Positions 44,101-55,084 of a stretch of DNA of 64,000 nucleotides are shown here, piece by piece. Numbering within the stretch: the stretch's first letter is position 1; each line of letters starts with the position of its first letter. A program made the translations under genes and the position numbers. The notes beneath the pieces were generated by a model. It searched no databases, was not told the origin of the DNA, and saw only the letters and a list, made by a program, of their open reading frames with translations. Source of the DNA: Sporothrix humicola (Eukaryota > Ascomycota > Sordariomycetes > Ophiostomatales > Ophiostomataceae); NCBI GenBank assembly GCA_021396245.1, contig WNYE01000060.1:1-64000 (forward strand), read 5' to 3'.

Positions 44101-46188
44101 GCGTCGCATCAAAATATCCGACATATGCTTGTCATGGGTCGATCCATCTGGCCATGTGGTGAGTGCTATCATGTACCAGAACTGATTGACAATTTGTACA
44201 TACGTTGGACATGAGCAAACACCGACAAAAACCAAGATGCTGTGCTTAGTAGCAGAAATACCTCACTGATACGACGCTGAACAACCAATGGAGGCAGCAT
44301 CATATGCGAACTGACGAAAGTGCAACGGAGACGAGGAATGTCTCAGATACACATTCCCGTTCAACTATTGTGTCGTTCGCTCTTTCCTACAATTTTGCCA
44401 GGGTATGCACGCAGTTACTCATTTCCACGTCTAGCCGTCCATCGTTCCTGCCATATTTTCTTTGTTGACAATGCAGCGTTGCGTTGGCAAGGCGTGTTTA
44501 GCAAGCCGAGAATGGAAGGAACCCTCCTGCTGCCGGCAGTGTCGGCCTTGGCAGACGATGCTACAGTGACTGCTGCTGTCTGTACCGGCCGTGGTCCTCC
44601 TTCCCCACAAGGCCCTGTGGGCGAGCTTTTGCCCTCCATTGAAGCTTCCCTGCATATATTATCTCCTAGTGATCAACGCATCCGTCTGACAAAAGTTACA
44701 CTGTCGCCAGTAATACCCAACCTTTGAAAACAGGAAGGCGCGATGGACTTGGATGAAAAAGAGCCTTAAGATGGCAAGCGTAACCGGAGGGGAGTGTTTT
44801 CATCCCTTTTGCAACTACAGCGTGCCATCGGGGCAGGTTAGGTTCTAAATCAAGAACCGATTCTCTTTGACGACATATCTGACCCCAACGATAGCACTTG
44901 CGTGCATGTAAGTGCCAGTACCACGCGGCTTAAATTCATCATCAGTACAATTACCGCAAACGGAAAGATCTGCTTCTCCGAAGCCCGTTCAAAAAGACGA
45001 AGCATCGAGTCGAAAGTTGAAGCATGATATACGATTCCAACGCTAGAAAGGCAAGCAGAAATTATCAGAACATTACAGCTTTCCCAACCAATGCAGATGT
45101 CCTCATTGTACAGTGGGGGACAGGTATGTCGTCGGCGCCGTCAAAAAACGCCACAAAACGGCAGCCAGACTAACAAGGGGACCCAAACTCCAGACCTGTC
45201 GGGACAAAAAGAAAGTTGGACTAACAAAAGAGCAGTTTGGTCGTGCCAAAGTACTTGTACAAGAAAATGGTCAGATTGACCTGTCAGCAGCACTCGTCTA
45301 TTGCCATTCCCGACACTACCATCAAAGATGTCCGACGGTTTTGACAGCAAGATGGAGGGGAACCCTTCTTTGCTAGAGCGCCAACCAAAACAGAGGGCTG
45401 ACCTCACACCACTTGCTGCCAAAGGGTGGATGGACCAGCCCATACGCAGCCAATCGTGGATTTCGGATCCAATACCGGTCGGTTGCAGCACGACGGCAAC
45501 GCGGGCGGGCAGGCGTGGGACGCAGCAGCATGCCGTTGCAACGCAACTCGCTTGGTCTTGGGCACGAATTGCCCATCCCTTTGCTGGCTGGCCGTCTTTG
45601 GATCTGTCGCATTCCCTTTTCTCGCCCCCTCACCCAGCCCATGCAGACTAGTTTGAAGGTTCCACATCCCCACCGCCTGGCTTGTCCGTTGAGAGCATGA
45701 GGCATATATATGAAGGGCATGGCGGCTTCGAGACGAGAATGGGATGGTTCAGAGACGACAGAATAAAAGAATAAACCACTTTATCAACTGGTGTTGGGGA
45801 TCTGAATGCAACAAGCCAGAAAGAGAAAAGACACAACAACGCTAGGAGAACATCTTGGCTACGGCAAAAGCACCTATTTACGCAGCCACCCTCCAGTCTC
45901 AGCCGCACCCCAGAGCGCCCACCTGCAGGATCTTAACCAACACCCCGCAGCCAACACGAAGCACCGGCAACTTTCGTTTAATCTCGACACTGTCCGTGCT
46001 GTTGGTCGAAATAAAATTATTCTTGTTGCTGGTCCATTTTCACTGGCTGTCCACCGGCGTTTTTACGACACCAAGAAGCTCCTTGAGCCACCTTGTTCCA
46101 TATATCCTCGGTCCGGCCCGCCGCCGAAGAACGATAGGCGGTGTGATCGACATCTATGAACACAACCCATCCCAGAACGGCCACGATC
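41154..46188. other. 5-kb region without a recognisable gene
   Basis: Between two + strand genes. 41,690-41,800 is T-rich with TTTTTATTTC-like units and long T runs. No frame resembles a known protein and no tRNA was found. Open frames at 44,320-44,727 and 45,301-45,720 are short and overlap on both strands, as expected by chance in GC-richer sequence. The right end is the presumed promoter of the bHLH gene. Confidence 0.45.
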
Positions 46189-48404
46189 ATGGACCAAGAC
46201 GCTGCCGCACCATTTGAAGGCGGAGAAAGCACTGAATACACAGAGAACGTAAGTTGCTTACGATTGAGACTCTTTTTCGAGACAGCCCCGAGGGTCGAAT
46301 TTTACCACTTTCCTGGCTGTCCCTGACCCACGAGCCCCAAAGCTGTCCCCTGCAAACGTTGAAGAGACTGTTGAGACTGTCATGTTGCCATGTACGCCAG
46401 TGACATTGGTGTTTGTGTGCTATTTCACGCATTTCCATCAAAGGAGTCAACGTGGTACATGGCTTGTCCCGGGATTCCCCAACAACGGTATCTCCCGTTG
46501 AGAATGCAAGCCACATTGGACCGAGTTATGTGGGCTTGGGGGAGCTTGTTCTGGTCATTGTGGCCTAGGACGTGATGCTGGCTACGGGGAAGTCTCCGGA
46601 AGGTTAAGGAAGTTGTGGAGAAAAATGGAATTCTCTAAGGGAATTTGCCGAAACATCTCCAAAAGAAAGCCCCGGGCACGTGGCTGTTGGCAGTCTGTGA
46701 TCGACGCACTCGCCTTGGGATCAATGTAGACAGTGTCTAAAAGCATTATTTCAGGGTCCAAAAAGATCCTGGTCAGTTGAGCCAGCTTTCTGGGGCTGTC
46801 TGGGGCTGTCTAACTGCAGTGGCTGGCGGCGTCATGAAATTGACCTGTCTGGGCGAGCTGGGTGGTCTGATTTTTCATCCTCCCCTCAATTTCGGCCACT
46901 CTTTTGCCCCCCGAGTGGTAGGCTGAACATGGCTCTGGCAAACATGATCTGACTTTGCGGCAAACACTCGCTTGCTACGACATCATTAATTGGTGGTGCC
47001 CTGGCCTCCCCTTCTCTTCTTCTGTGCGGCCGCCCCAAGTGTTCAAAATAATAATCGCTGCTTCCCCGCGACACAGCTGGGCGTGGGCGCATTCTTTCCT
47101 TTTGCTGTAGTGTTTGTGATGTACTGACCATCTCGCAGTTTCAAAGCATCCCGAAAACTACAGCAGACACGCGAAACGACCCGTTTGTCAATCCAGTATG
47201 GGGCACCGAGACCGATCTCTCGACGACGACGTTTACGCCAGGCGTCTACCTTCACAATAGAGACAGCGCTTTCGAATATCTCGACCCACGCGACACGTCT
47301 GGATTACGGGAGTGGGCCAAGGACATACAGACCGGACTTGACCAGAGCATTGCAGCGACTATGTCCATGGCTCCGGTTCCTGGTCACTTCCTCTCAACTG
47401 CGTCATCTGCAGTCCAGCATACACCGACAGCCTGGCCTGTGGACTCGACTGGGCAGCCATCGTCATCTTCATTATCAACATCCTCCTCCTACATGATGGC
47501 CGGCGATACGACGGCAGCTCTACCACCGATCATGGTGGGACGTCCCCATTTACCGACAGCCCAACCTGCATCGACGGCTGCAGGCCCAGGACGACCTTCT
47601 CGTGTATCCAAGCCAAAGTCGAAGCCCATTGGCGGAGGTCACCGGCCGCCCCGAGCCAACAGCGGCAACAGTGTCAGCAGCTCCAACAGTATCCAATATG
47701 CTACCATGGCAGTGGAGAAGAAGCGATCGGTTTCGTCAAGCTCGTCATCTGCATCACCTCCCTTGAGCGACTCTCTGCAACACAGAAACAGTTTCGCTGG
47801 TGCAGGTATTGGCGGCGTTGGTGGACTGTTGACGACAGGCCATGGCGGCAACCACAACGTTACGCTGCGTACGGCGAGTCGGAAGCCGAAAGTCCACCTC
47901 GATGTTCACACAGGCGCGTCTTCGTTCTCGTCACTGGATGCTGGAGCCGCCGACAGGGCCGATATGGCAAAGACCGTGTCGCCAAGGTCCGACGAATCGG
48001 GGCCAGGATCATCGCCATCTTCGGCCGATGGCGGCAGCGGGAAGTCGGACACATTGACGTCAGAAGAGCTCCGGCAGCGCAAAAACCACAACGACGTTGA
48101 AAAGGAGTACCGCGGCCGGCTTAACAAGCAGTTTGGGCTGCTGTTGTCCATCTTGCCAGCTAACCAGATGGAAGGGGCGGATATGGACGGCAATCTCGAG
48201 TACCAACACCGCCGGATGAGCAAGGCAGAGGTGCTCGACCTGGCACGGCGCCGGATCCATGTCCTCGAGAACGAGATACAGCAGCTGTACACGGACCGCG
48301 ACAGCCTTCGCAGCAACGTGGCAGTTTTGAATTTGGCGATCCAGAACGGGCAGCAGCGGGCATCGCCGCAACAGCAACAACAAAAGATGGGAATCACCAT
48401 CTAG
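46189..48404 (+). CDS. bHLH transcription factor, SREBP-like basic region
   Basis: Exon 1 is 46189-46248 (20 codons, MDQDAAAPFEGG...) and exon 2 is 47139-48404, giving 441 residues. The 890-bp intron has GTAAGT, a TACTGAC branch point and TCTCGCAG; both sides are in phase 0. Coding upstream of the first Met in exon 2 is clear: N-D-P-F-V-N-P-V-W-G-T-E-T-D-L-S and A-F-E-Y-L-D-P-R-D-T-S-G-L-R-E-W-A-K. The bHLH domain lies near 333-405. Its basic region H-N-D-V-E-K-E-Y-R-G-R-L-N carries the Tyr that marks SREBP-type factors; an expanded loop and R-R-M-S-K-A-E-V-L-D-L-A-R complete it. There is no membrane segment, so this is not a membrane-tethered SREBP. The middle is Ser/Gly/Pro-rich and the end Gln-rich. 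A CACGTG box lies inside the intron (46,677). Confidence 0.85.
46677..46682. promoter_or_regulatory. CACGTG E-box inside the first intron of the bHLH gene
   Basis: A CACGTG core, the usual target of bHLH factors, sits in the 890-bp intron of the bHLH gene itself. Autoregulation is possible but inferred from this hexamer alone. Confidence 0.25.
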
Positions 48405-51400
48405 ATACCGAGATGTGTGCTGTTTTCTGGGTTGATGGGGTTGTATCTAATTTGATTTTTATGAAAGGCGTGGGAGGCAATACTGATCCAAAATTTGATT
48501 ACGTCGATTACGTTTGGGCGAATGGTTACGGAGTATCAGGCTTGGGCGATGGGGCTTGGGTGCTGCTTGTTTATGGGAGGAACAATTGGCCAATGTTTTG
48601 TTTCCTGGTTTTCGTTTTCGTTTTTGTTTTGATTTCGGCTTTGACTTAACTTTGGCTATTTTGGCTATGACCTTAGCTTTGATATTTCTAATTTTGTGCT
48701 TTCCCCCTGAGCGGAGAGTCTTGTTGATAGCACACAGTAAACAATGTGTTTTTACGCCATGTTGACAGATCGACCCCATCTCCCCGTGTTATTGATGCTG
48801 AGGCAATGTTTGATATCAAATAACAGTGGCCCGCCACCTACTTCATACAAGAGGAAAATCAAGGTTCGTAGGTATTTTGATACCCGCTCTCCACTGCAAA
48901 ATGTAAGAAGACAGGAGAGAGGGATTCATCGTTCTCCGTGGAAGCATGTGCTGATAGAGAACTGAAAGCACTACGGCAGGCGATGTGGGCGTCGTAGTGG
49001 CTCCAGTGGGTTCTGTTCATCTCCACCGTCCGGGGCTATGGTGACTTACAAGTCCAAAGTCCATTCATCACAGCCAGCCTTGGCCCCTTGAGGCCCCGTT
49101 TTGACCAAAAATCTTGGAAAAGGCTGAGATAAAGAAGGGGAGCGAGGGGAGCTCTTGTGGAGCCGCCGATCAGGGAGCAAAGCAAGCGAGGACAAGGCCA
49201 GAATCACCTATTTGTGTGCCCAGCTGCAATATGGTGGAGGCGGTTGCGAAACGCGTCTTGTCCAACGGACACCATGGTCGGATTCACCGGAGAGCGGAAG
49301 TAAGGGATTTCAGTTGAACATGTGTAGATAACGGAAGCAGGGAACAGAAGGCGGATGCCATGGCGCCGAAGAGTGGATGAATGTCTCTTGGCAGACGTCG
49401 TGCCTGGGCATCACAATACAGAACACGAATAAGATGCTGATACTGATACACACTGAAGTCGTGATTTATTTTTGAAGTTTGCTTCCACATCTTATTTTGG
49501 TGTACTTCCGTTTGCGTGTTATTAACTGCCCACACAATCCATCCCTGTTTGTCCGTTGGGCGGCGAGAAGCCGTTCGCCGTTAAAGATTTTTCAGTACTT
49601 TTATCTTTTGTGCCTGTCGTTGTCTAGCTTTTCACCTGTTAGCTATTTATGGAAATGTGGTGGCGAGACTAACAACATGTCTGGGCGTCAAGACCAAATT
49701 TGGGAATCTAGAACATGCGGACGCAGCCTTAAACAAAACGTTTACGAGGGAGGTCAAGACAGACAGGAGAAAAAAAAAAGAAATTGGTGATAAAATAATA
49801 TAGAATAAGGCCCATTGTCTTTATGAATTGTGGCCTGCTCTTATTCGCATTTGGTTGTCCACTTTGTCGTTCATAATTTATGCTGTGTTTGATCCCTTTC
49901 TTTGAAGCCCACATGCACGACGTCATTGCTTGCGCACGGCATCCGTCAAAACAGTGGACGTTCCCCTGAGAATAGGCCTGTACCAGTTCGTCTTAGTGAG
50001 ACAGCGCAGCCTTTTGCCCTGCCAAGGAGCATCGTCGAGGCGCTGTGGCCGCCTGGAACAAAACATGTCAGCCTATTGGTCCAGGCACGGTAGGACACCA
50101 AAGACTGTGCAACTCACCCCACCCGCCAGCGGGCCACAGCGCCCACTTACCCCTATGGCGCCCCCACTATGTCCACCAGAGCTCTCGGCGCAGGTGTCGT
50201 GCGCGTCATTCCAAGTTTTCTGGATTGTTCCCCCGTCTCTGGTATCTCGAGGCTGCGAGTGTGAAAAATTGTCATGGATGCCAGTATTTTGATGCATTTC
50301 GAGAATCATTTCATGTGTTGATCATCAAATTTCTTCTCAATTGCTGAACTGATAACATCCTATTATGTACAATTAGTGCCCTTCACATGGTGAGAGCCTA
50401 GACCTTCCACACAGCAAATACGAAGAGAATCGAAAGAATTGGCAGGAGCGAAGCAACAGAAAAAATTTAATCGCCTCTAGGAAAACTGGAGACGGCCGCA
50501 AACATCTTACTCCCGTCTCGGTGCTCCGTCGCTCTTCTTCCACAGCATTAGCACCAAACAGGAAAGCCCGGCCGGGTTTCCTGCAAGAGCTGTCCAAGTC
50601 CAAGATCGACAATGACGAGTTTTCCCACCCGCCTCTTCCATTGTCCTATTGCAGTAGGTAGTAGTTCGCCCTTTGTAGTCTGCATGTTCTATCAGACTAA
50701 AGAACTGCTCGTAGAGAACTAAAAACTGACTCGATGAGAAAGAGCATGTACGAAGCAAACTGGGGTTCTTCTTTCCTTCCCGATGCTCCCATTTCTTTCG
50801 TGTGTCGGGATCATCGATCGCTCCTTCTCTCGTTCATTTCTCGCTCTTTCCTTCGTTTATGACCTTACATCCTCATCTTCCCTATCCCTGATCCCCTGCA
50901 TCTCCGTTGATTTCTCCGTCGTCCTCGCTCAATTATCACCACTTTTTAAGCAGTTTCTCGCCTTCCCCATACGAACCTGGTGGGTGCCAGACCGCCACAG
51001 CTAACAATTTGCAACTTTGAACTCGTTTTGCGTTTGCCTTCCGACGGCAAAATTGGTCCTTAATTGCGTCCACACGTCCCAAGCAACCCCCACGATACCG
51101 CCCTGAAAACAATCTGGACGTGGGAAAAAAAAACCAGAAGAAAAAGAACGAGGTTTTATACAAAGTACTTTCCGTCCAGATCATCCTTTACCCGGTCCCG
51201 ACTCCAGGGCTCCGTCACACCCTCTTTTTGGTCCTGCGCTCCCATATCAACCCTATGGCATCATTGTCCTGAGTTGATCTTCCAACGACACATGTGAATG
51301 CACCCCTGCAGCCACATTTTACACGACACTCAGCCTTTAGATCTCCCGGCACTTTATTTACTTCGACTACCTCGACACTTTGGTACCTGCTGAATTTCTA

Positions 51401-51555
51401 CCGTGCATCAATTGGCCTTCACGATTGCAATTGGCATTCAATTGATTTGGCGCGGCACAGATACAGCCTTCCGGGGCCGAACGACAACACCAACTCCCGG
51501 CATTGCTCGAACTCCATCAAAGAGAGTCCGTCTGAGGACGTGACATACACTCACC
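48405..51555. other. 3.1-kb region without a recognisable gene
   Basis: Follows the bHLH gene and precedes the Prm10 gene. 48,600-48,700 has degenerate TTTTCGTTT/TTTGGCTAT repeats. 50,760-51,260 is C/T-rich on +, the likely leader of the Prm10 gene. No other feature is supported. Confidence 0.45.
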
Positions 51556-54500
51556 ATGTCGACGCCGAACGAAACACCGGGAAACCCATTCGATACGGCG
51601 ACGCCGCCTACGAAAGGCAAAGAAAAGAAGCGGGTTGGCTGGTCCCAGGGAAACCCAACACCACACCAGGGAAATTCCGGCCAAGGCTCCTCCGGCGCCG
51701 GCACAGGCCCGGCCCATACCGGCCACAATGCCGACGACGACCGGTCTTCACACGATGGCGTCGACCACCAAGAACTGACACGGGCTCTGTCACGAATTTT
51801 GAGTGACGAACAAGCGGAACGTCGAGCGGAAAACTCCTCGTCTGGCGAGCAGTCCGGCGCTGCTACGTCAAGCCATCCTCCCCACGAACCGCTTCGGGAG
51901 CCGGTCCCGATATCTACCACGCTTGCCGAGCCTGCACCTCCATATTTCCCTCCTGCCCGTCTGCAACAGCAAGAAAAATCAGAAAAGGCTGCACGAGACC
52001 GTGCCGACCGTCTTGCACAGAGTGTTGAGAGAGATTACTCGAACCCTGCATCGGGAGCTGCATCCGAGAACGGCGGCTCAGATGACGAGGACGAGGACGA
52101 GGCCACCGCGGCTGATGAGACACTCTTTGGACTGCGCCGGAGACGGTGGAGAAGTGGGACGATTGGTCGTGGCAGCAGAGATCGCGGCAATGATGAAGAA
52201 GGTGGCGAAGGCCGTGAAGGCCGTGATGGCCGCGAAGGCCGTGATGGCGAACAAAACGACGAAGAGGAAGAGCAGCAGCGGCAGGTAGACCCTCACGTTG
52301 CTGCGCTCAACCTGGTGCAGTCGCACGCGCGAGGAAACGTGCACAAGGCGCCCATTCTGTCCCAGCAGTCGACAGAAGACAGCGGCTTCCATTATGACGC
52401 AGCCATAGCGAATTCGGGCTACTCGACACCGACGAGAACATTTGAGACCGACACCCATGAATATGTACCGGCCCCAAACAAGTACAACGGTGGTATTCTA
52501 TCGTCCCTTCTCCGCCTCTACAACAATCCCAATGCTTCCGCCAGCAACAGCGCCGTTAATTCCGAGCGCAGCACACCAACCGGAACGCCTACTTCATCCC
52601 GACCACCATCTCCAGATGGCACAGAGACACCGAAACGACGCAGTGGCTTCTTTGGAAAGAAGGCCGGCAAGTCTCACGAGCATGATGGGACCATTACACC
52701 CAAGACAAAGGGCCAACCATGGGGTGTTTTCCATCCGCACCACAAACACTCCCACTCCACGACAAGTCTGACGGCTGGCCTTCTCGGCACATCGTCCATC
52801 CTGGCGTCTACTGGCTCCGCTGGTATTGGACAGGCGGTGACCGAGAGAGTCAAGCGTGAGCGCCCGCCACTGAAGAGAAACCGTCACTCTGCGAGCAGCA
52901 TCTTTGGCGCTGGGTCTCCGAAGCTCCGTGAGGGAGGCAGTGGAGGTGGTGGAGGCCGTCGTCGCCGCCGCGAGGAAGAGCAAATGCGTATCACGGTGCA
53001 CATTGCCCAGGTCCTGTCGCGACACAGATACCTGACTACTTTGTGTCGAGCCCTCATGATGTACGGCGCACCCACGCATCGTCTCGAGGATTATCTCAAG
53101 ATGTCAGCCCGCGTTTTGGAAATCGAGGCCCAGTTCCTCTACATCCCTGGCTGTATGCTGGTCAGTTTCGACGACAGCAGCACGCACACGGCGGAAGTGA
53201 AGCTCGTCCGGGCACCCCAGGGTGTTGATCTGGGAAAGCTCAGCGACGTGCATACCATTTACAAGGAGGTGATACACGATCTTATCAGTGTCGACGAGGC
53301 CATATCACGGCTCAACGGTATCACGAGCAAGCCCCCAAAATTCAAAGTGTGGATGCGTATCCCCGTGTACGGGCTTGCATCAGCATGTGTGGCACCATTT
53401 GCATTTGGCGGGCGTTTCATCGACTTGCCAATGTGCTTTGTTCTCGGATGCATTGTGGGCCTGCTTGCTCTTATTGCCGCCCCATCCAACGCTATTTATT
53501 CCAACGTGTTCGAGATCACGGCGGCTGTCATCACGTCCTTTTTGGCTCGTGCCATTGGTTCGATCGCCGGCGGTAGAATCTTTTGTTTCTCAGCACTCGC
53601 CCAGTCTTCCATTGCACTGATCCTTCCGGGCTACATGGTTTTGTGTAGTAGTCTGGAGTTGCAGAGCCAGAATATCGTTGCCGGCTCTGTTCGGATGGTC
53701 TACGCTATGATTTACACACTCTTCCTCGGCTACGGCATCACAATTGGCACGGCCGTGTACGGTGCCATCGACAGCACTGCCAACAGTGAGACCGATTGCA
53801 AGAACTCGCTCACACGGCCGTGGTACTTTTTGTTTGTGCCCTTCTTTACCATCTGCTTGTGCATTATCAACCAGGCCAAGTGGCGACAAATGCCCATGAT
53901 GGTTCTGATTTCTGTGGGCGGTTTCGCTGTCAACACTTACGCCTCGAGTTACTTTAGCGGCAACGCCCAGATTCCCAACTCACTTGGTGCACTCTGCATT
54001 GGTATTCTGGCCAACCTCTACGCCCGCACCAGCCCATACTTTGAGCGCTGGTTTGCACCGGTGCGCAGCAAGTACTTTAAGCCGCTGGCATCCGCCATTG
54101 GCCGGCGCAAGCAGCGTCTTACTCGCGGCGGCCGCAAGAGCGGTGCCAATGGCAACTACTTTGACATGCCGGCCTACCGCAAGGACGACGAGTCGCGGGC
54201 GGAGGAGGGCGTCAATGGCAACGGCGAGAACGGCATCAGCAAGACCAACAGCAACACCGAACGCACGGCCGCCGAGATCGACGCTGCCACGGCCAAGGCT
54301 GAGAAGAAGGCGCCCGGCAGTAACGAAGTTATTGGCTACGGCCTGGCTGCGGCGGCGATGTTGCCGGCCATCTTTGTGCAGGTGCCGTCGGGTCTCGCCG
54401 TCAACGGATCTCTGCTCTCCGGCATCAATGCAGCCAACGAGCTCACGGGCAACTCGACGACTGAGCCCGGCTCGGGCAACAGCAGCGACAATAGCAGCAT

Positions 54501-54630
54501 TAATAACGTGTCGTTTACGGTTCTGCTGAGTGTGATCCAGGTGGCCATTGGCATTACCGTGGGCCTGTTCTTTGCCGCTATTATCGTGTATCCTCTGGGC
54601 AAACGGCGCAGTGCTCTTTTCAGTTTCTGA
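51556..54630 (+). CDS. Prm10-type membrane protein with ThrE (DUF1212) domains
   Basis: One 1024-residue exon. Residues 1-475 are hydrophilic, rich in Gly, Ser, Asp and Glu, and probably cytosolic. The ThrE domain begins at 477 (MRITVHIAQVLSRHRYLTTL) with Y-G-A-P-T-H-R-L-E-D-Y-L, the conserved G-x-P-x-x-R element. About nine or ten hydrophobic helices follow, from R-I-P-V-Y-G-L-A-S-A through the second ThrE-like part (PWYFLFVPFFTICLC). A Lys/Arg/Asn-rich linker at about 840-925 precedes two last helices near the C-terminus. Bacterial ThrE exports threonine and serine; yeast Prm10 is pheromone-induced with no established transport role, so activity is not asserted. The start ATG sits in CACCATG. 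Confidence 0.88.
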   Translation: MSTPNETPGNPFDTATPPTKGKEKKRVGWSQGNPTPHQGNSGQGSSGAGTGPAHTGHNADDDRSSHDGVDHQELTRALSRILSDEQAERRAENSSSGEQSGAATSSHPPHEPLREPVPISTTLAEPAPPYFPPARLQQQEKSEKAARDRADRLAQSVERDYSNPASGAASENGGSDDEDEDEATAADETLFGLRRRRWRSGTIGRGSRDRGNDEEGGEGREGRDGREGRDGEQNDEEEEQQRQVDPHVAALNLVQSHARGNVHKAPILSQQSTEDSGFHYDAAIANSGYSTPTRTFETDTHEYVPAPNKYNGGILSSLLRLYNNPNASASNSAVNSERSTPTGTPTSSRPPSPDGTETPKRRSGFFGKKAGKSHEHDGTITPKTKGQPWGVFHPHHKHSHSTTSLTAGLLGTSSILASTGSAGIGQAVTERVKRERPPLKRNRHSASSIFGAGSPKLREGGSGGGGGRRRRREEEQMRITVHIAQVLSRHRYLTTLCRALMMYGAPTHRLEDYLKMSARVLEIEAQFLYIPGCMLVSFDDSSTHTAEVKLVRAPQGVDLGKLSDVHTIYKEVIHDLISVDEAISRLNGITSKPPKFKVWMRIPVYGLASACVAPFAFGGRFIDLPMCFVLGCIVGLLALIAAPSNAIYSNVFEITAAVITSFLARAIGSIAGGRIFCFSALAQSSIALILPGYMVLCSSLELQSQNIVAGSVRMVYAMIYTLFLGYGITIGTAVYGAIDSTANSETDCKNSLTRPWYFLFVPFFTICLCIINQAKWRQMPMMVLISVGGFAVNTYASSYFSGNAQIPNSLGALCIGILANLYARTSPYFERWFAPVRSKYFKPLASAIGRRKQRLTRGGRKSGANGNYFDMPAYRKDDESRAEEGVNGNGENGISKTNSNTERTAAEIDAATAKAEKKAPGSNEVIGYGLAAAAMLPAIFVQVPSGLAVNGSLLSGINAANELTGNSTTEPGSGNSSDNSSINNVSFTVLLSVIQVAIGITVGLFFAAIIVYPLGKRRSALFSF

Positions 54631-55084
54631 GGGATTGTACTTCTGGCTTTTGTTTTCTTTTGTCATTTCATTTCTTTTGTTATATTGGCATCTGCATTGG
54701 TTCACGGCGTTCTCACATTTGTTTTCGACATTGCATTATTAGATTGGGCTATTCATCATATTAAAGTTGCCGCAACATGGCAATACCAGAATGTGGTGTA
54801 GAAGTAAGCGAGCGGCCCAAAACATTATACAATTTGTATATAGCATTGTTTACACAATTCAACGACGTTAAGATGATCATAATAATTTCGGATGAGAGTA
54901 TCGGCCGCGATGGTGACATGAAAGCAGAACTACAAGGCGTGGTGGTATTGAATCAGTAAATCAGCAGGTGCGGTTTGATCATGCATCCAAAAGCAAAATG
55001 CAAATGCTAGGTCCTCATCGTATACAGGTTCTTTTCCTCACTCTCTTCATATGGTATGAATTATTAAACAAACACACCCATACA
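54631..55084. other. Convergent 3' intergenic region, Prm10 / WSC gene
   Basis: 454 bp between facing stop codons, AT-rich. Presumed 3' UTRs; no gene was seen. Confidence 0.5.
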
